Source: Muriicola soli (GTDB lineage Bacteria > Bacteroidota > Bacteroidia > Flavobacteriales > Flavobacteriaceae). From it: a stretch of 64,000 bases of DNA. Position 1 is the first letter of the stretch; every line of letters starts with the position of its first letter. The notes below the pieces were generated by a model, which ran no database searches, was not told the origin of the DNA, and was given only the letters and a program-made list of their open reading frames with translations. A program made the translations under genes and the position numbers. Below, in pieces: positions 63,532 through 64,000 of the stretch. Where the stretch lies: assembly GCF_004139715.1 (NCBI RefSeq), contig NZ_CP035544.1:3003494-3067493 (forward strand). Direction: 5' to 3'.

Positions 63532-64000
63532 ATGGAATTTGGTCTTGTTCAAACACTACAACTTTTAGGTTCCTTGGACTTTTCCTTTTGGGATGAAAGT
63601 AAATGAGTGATGCACTATTACTGCTTGCCGGGAATAAAATGCGCAACATCCTGGCAACCATGACTTCTAATCGATTTCTGGGGATCACAACAGGGTTCTT
63701 AATTACTTCCGTTATACAATCTTCCTCTGCAACCACTTTAATGGTGGTTAGCTTTTCCAATGCCTCTCTCCTAACGCTGGCTGAATCGATCAGTGTCATT
63801 ATGGGGGCCAATATAGGACTACGATAACGGCCTGGCTCATCACATTCTCGGGGTTTAAGTTAGTATGAGTGCCATTGCACTTCCCCTGGTTGGTTTTGGT
63901 TCCTCTTTATGTTCTCTAAAAAGGAAAAACTAAAGAATTGGGGGAGGGTTTATATTGGTGGTTTGCAGTTCTTTTTATCGGCCTGCAGTTTTTAAAGGAA
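63532..64000 (+). CDS. Na/Pi cotransporter family protein, N-terminal part (frameshifted, cut by window edge)
   Basis: The start MEFGLVQTLQLLGSL leads to a membrane domain with AGNKMRNILATMTSNRFLG, VIQSSSATTLMVVSF and IMGANIGTT, the QSSSATT signature of the Na/Pi cotransporter family (PF02690). Several single-base indels are present, including missing G and T bases near 63575-63590, one extra A near 63602, and a missing G near 63816. The gene runs beyond the window. It is likely a sodium-phosphate symporter in the inner membrane. Confidence 0.8.

Overview
The window reads as chromosomal DNA of a marine-type member of the Flavobacteriaceae (Bacteroidota). The signs are a TonB receptor with a carboxypeptidase-like N-terminal domain, a type IX secretion (T9SS) sorting tail, many -7 boxes of the form TAnnTTTG, few strong Shine-Dalgarno sites, BNR-repeat secreted proteins, and a hemA-hemC-hemD-hemE order with an adjacent AraC-type regulator. 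I saw no rRNA, tRNA, CRISPR array, insertion sequence or prophage.

Layout. 0-6.3 kb: a leftward heme operon (hemA, hemC, hemD, start of hemE), a divergent AraC regulator, a VOC protein, a ThuA-like lipoprotein and a DUF1460 protein. 6.4-10.5 kb: a 1367-residue secreted fusion of FG-GAP/VCBS repeats, an ASPIC/UnbV domain, a vanadium-haloperoxidase-type domain and a T9SS tail. 10.5-15.8 kb: a helical-repeat protein, MscS, hemH, a MATE exporter, and a lipoprotein with a small membrane protein. 16.3-28.2 kb: a rightward run of two giant paralogous BNR-repeat proteins, hemJ, a sensor kinase, an enoyl-CoA hydratase, a secreted unknown and a radical SAM protein. 28.2-36.2 kb: leftward genes (TonB receptor, LytTR two-component pair, Gfo/Idh oxidoreductase, HD hydrolase, PlsC, bacilliredoxin). 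36.3-43.1 kb: housekeeping genes (TerB/DnaJ, HupE, dCMP deaminase, CtpA, MarC, DUF3109). 43.6-47.2 kb: class Ia ribonucleotide reductase nrdB-nrdA. 47.5-59.9 kb: a compact oxidative sugar-catabolism locus with two GMC oxidoreductases, a gluconate-dehydrogenase subunit-3 protein, three TIM-barrel isomerase-like proteins, a Gfo/Idh dehydrogenase, an NupG-type permease and two DUF1080 lipoproteins. 59.9-64 kb: yicC-gmk-nadD, two secreted proteins and a Na/Pi cotransporter start.

How it works together. Five heme genes plus hemJ cover glutamyl-tRNA reduction, tetrapyrrole assembly, protoporphyrinogen oxidation and iron insertion. They sit in three places, and the AraC regulator and hemH share a near-identical promoter block. 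The 12-kb sugar locus fits 3-keto-glycoside breakdown: oxidation by the GMC/subunit-3 enzyme, cleavage by DUF1080 proteins in the periplasm, uptake by the permease, then cytoplasmic Gfo/Idh and TIM-barrel steps. The substrate cannot be read from the sequence.

Data quality. From about 60.6 kb to the end every gene is broken by single-base losses, mostly in homopolymers, and one such loss also splits the TerB/DnaJ gene at 36.4 kb. Restoring one base per site returns full-length family-like proteins, so base-calling error is more likely than real gene decay. The genes there are annotated over their restored extents.
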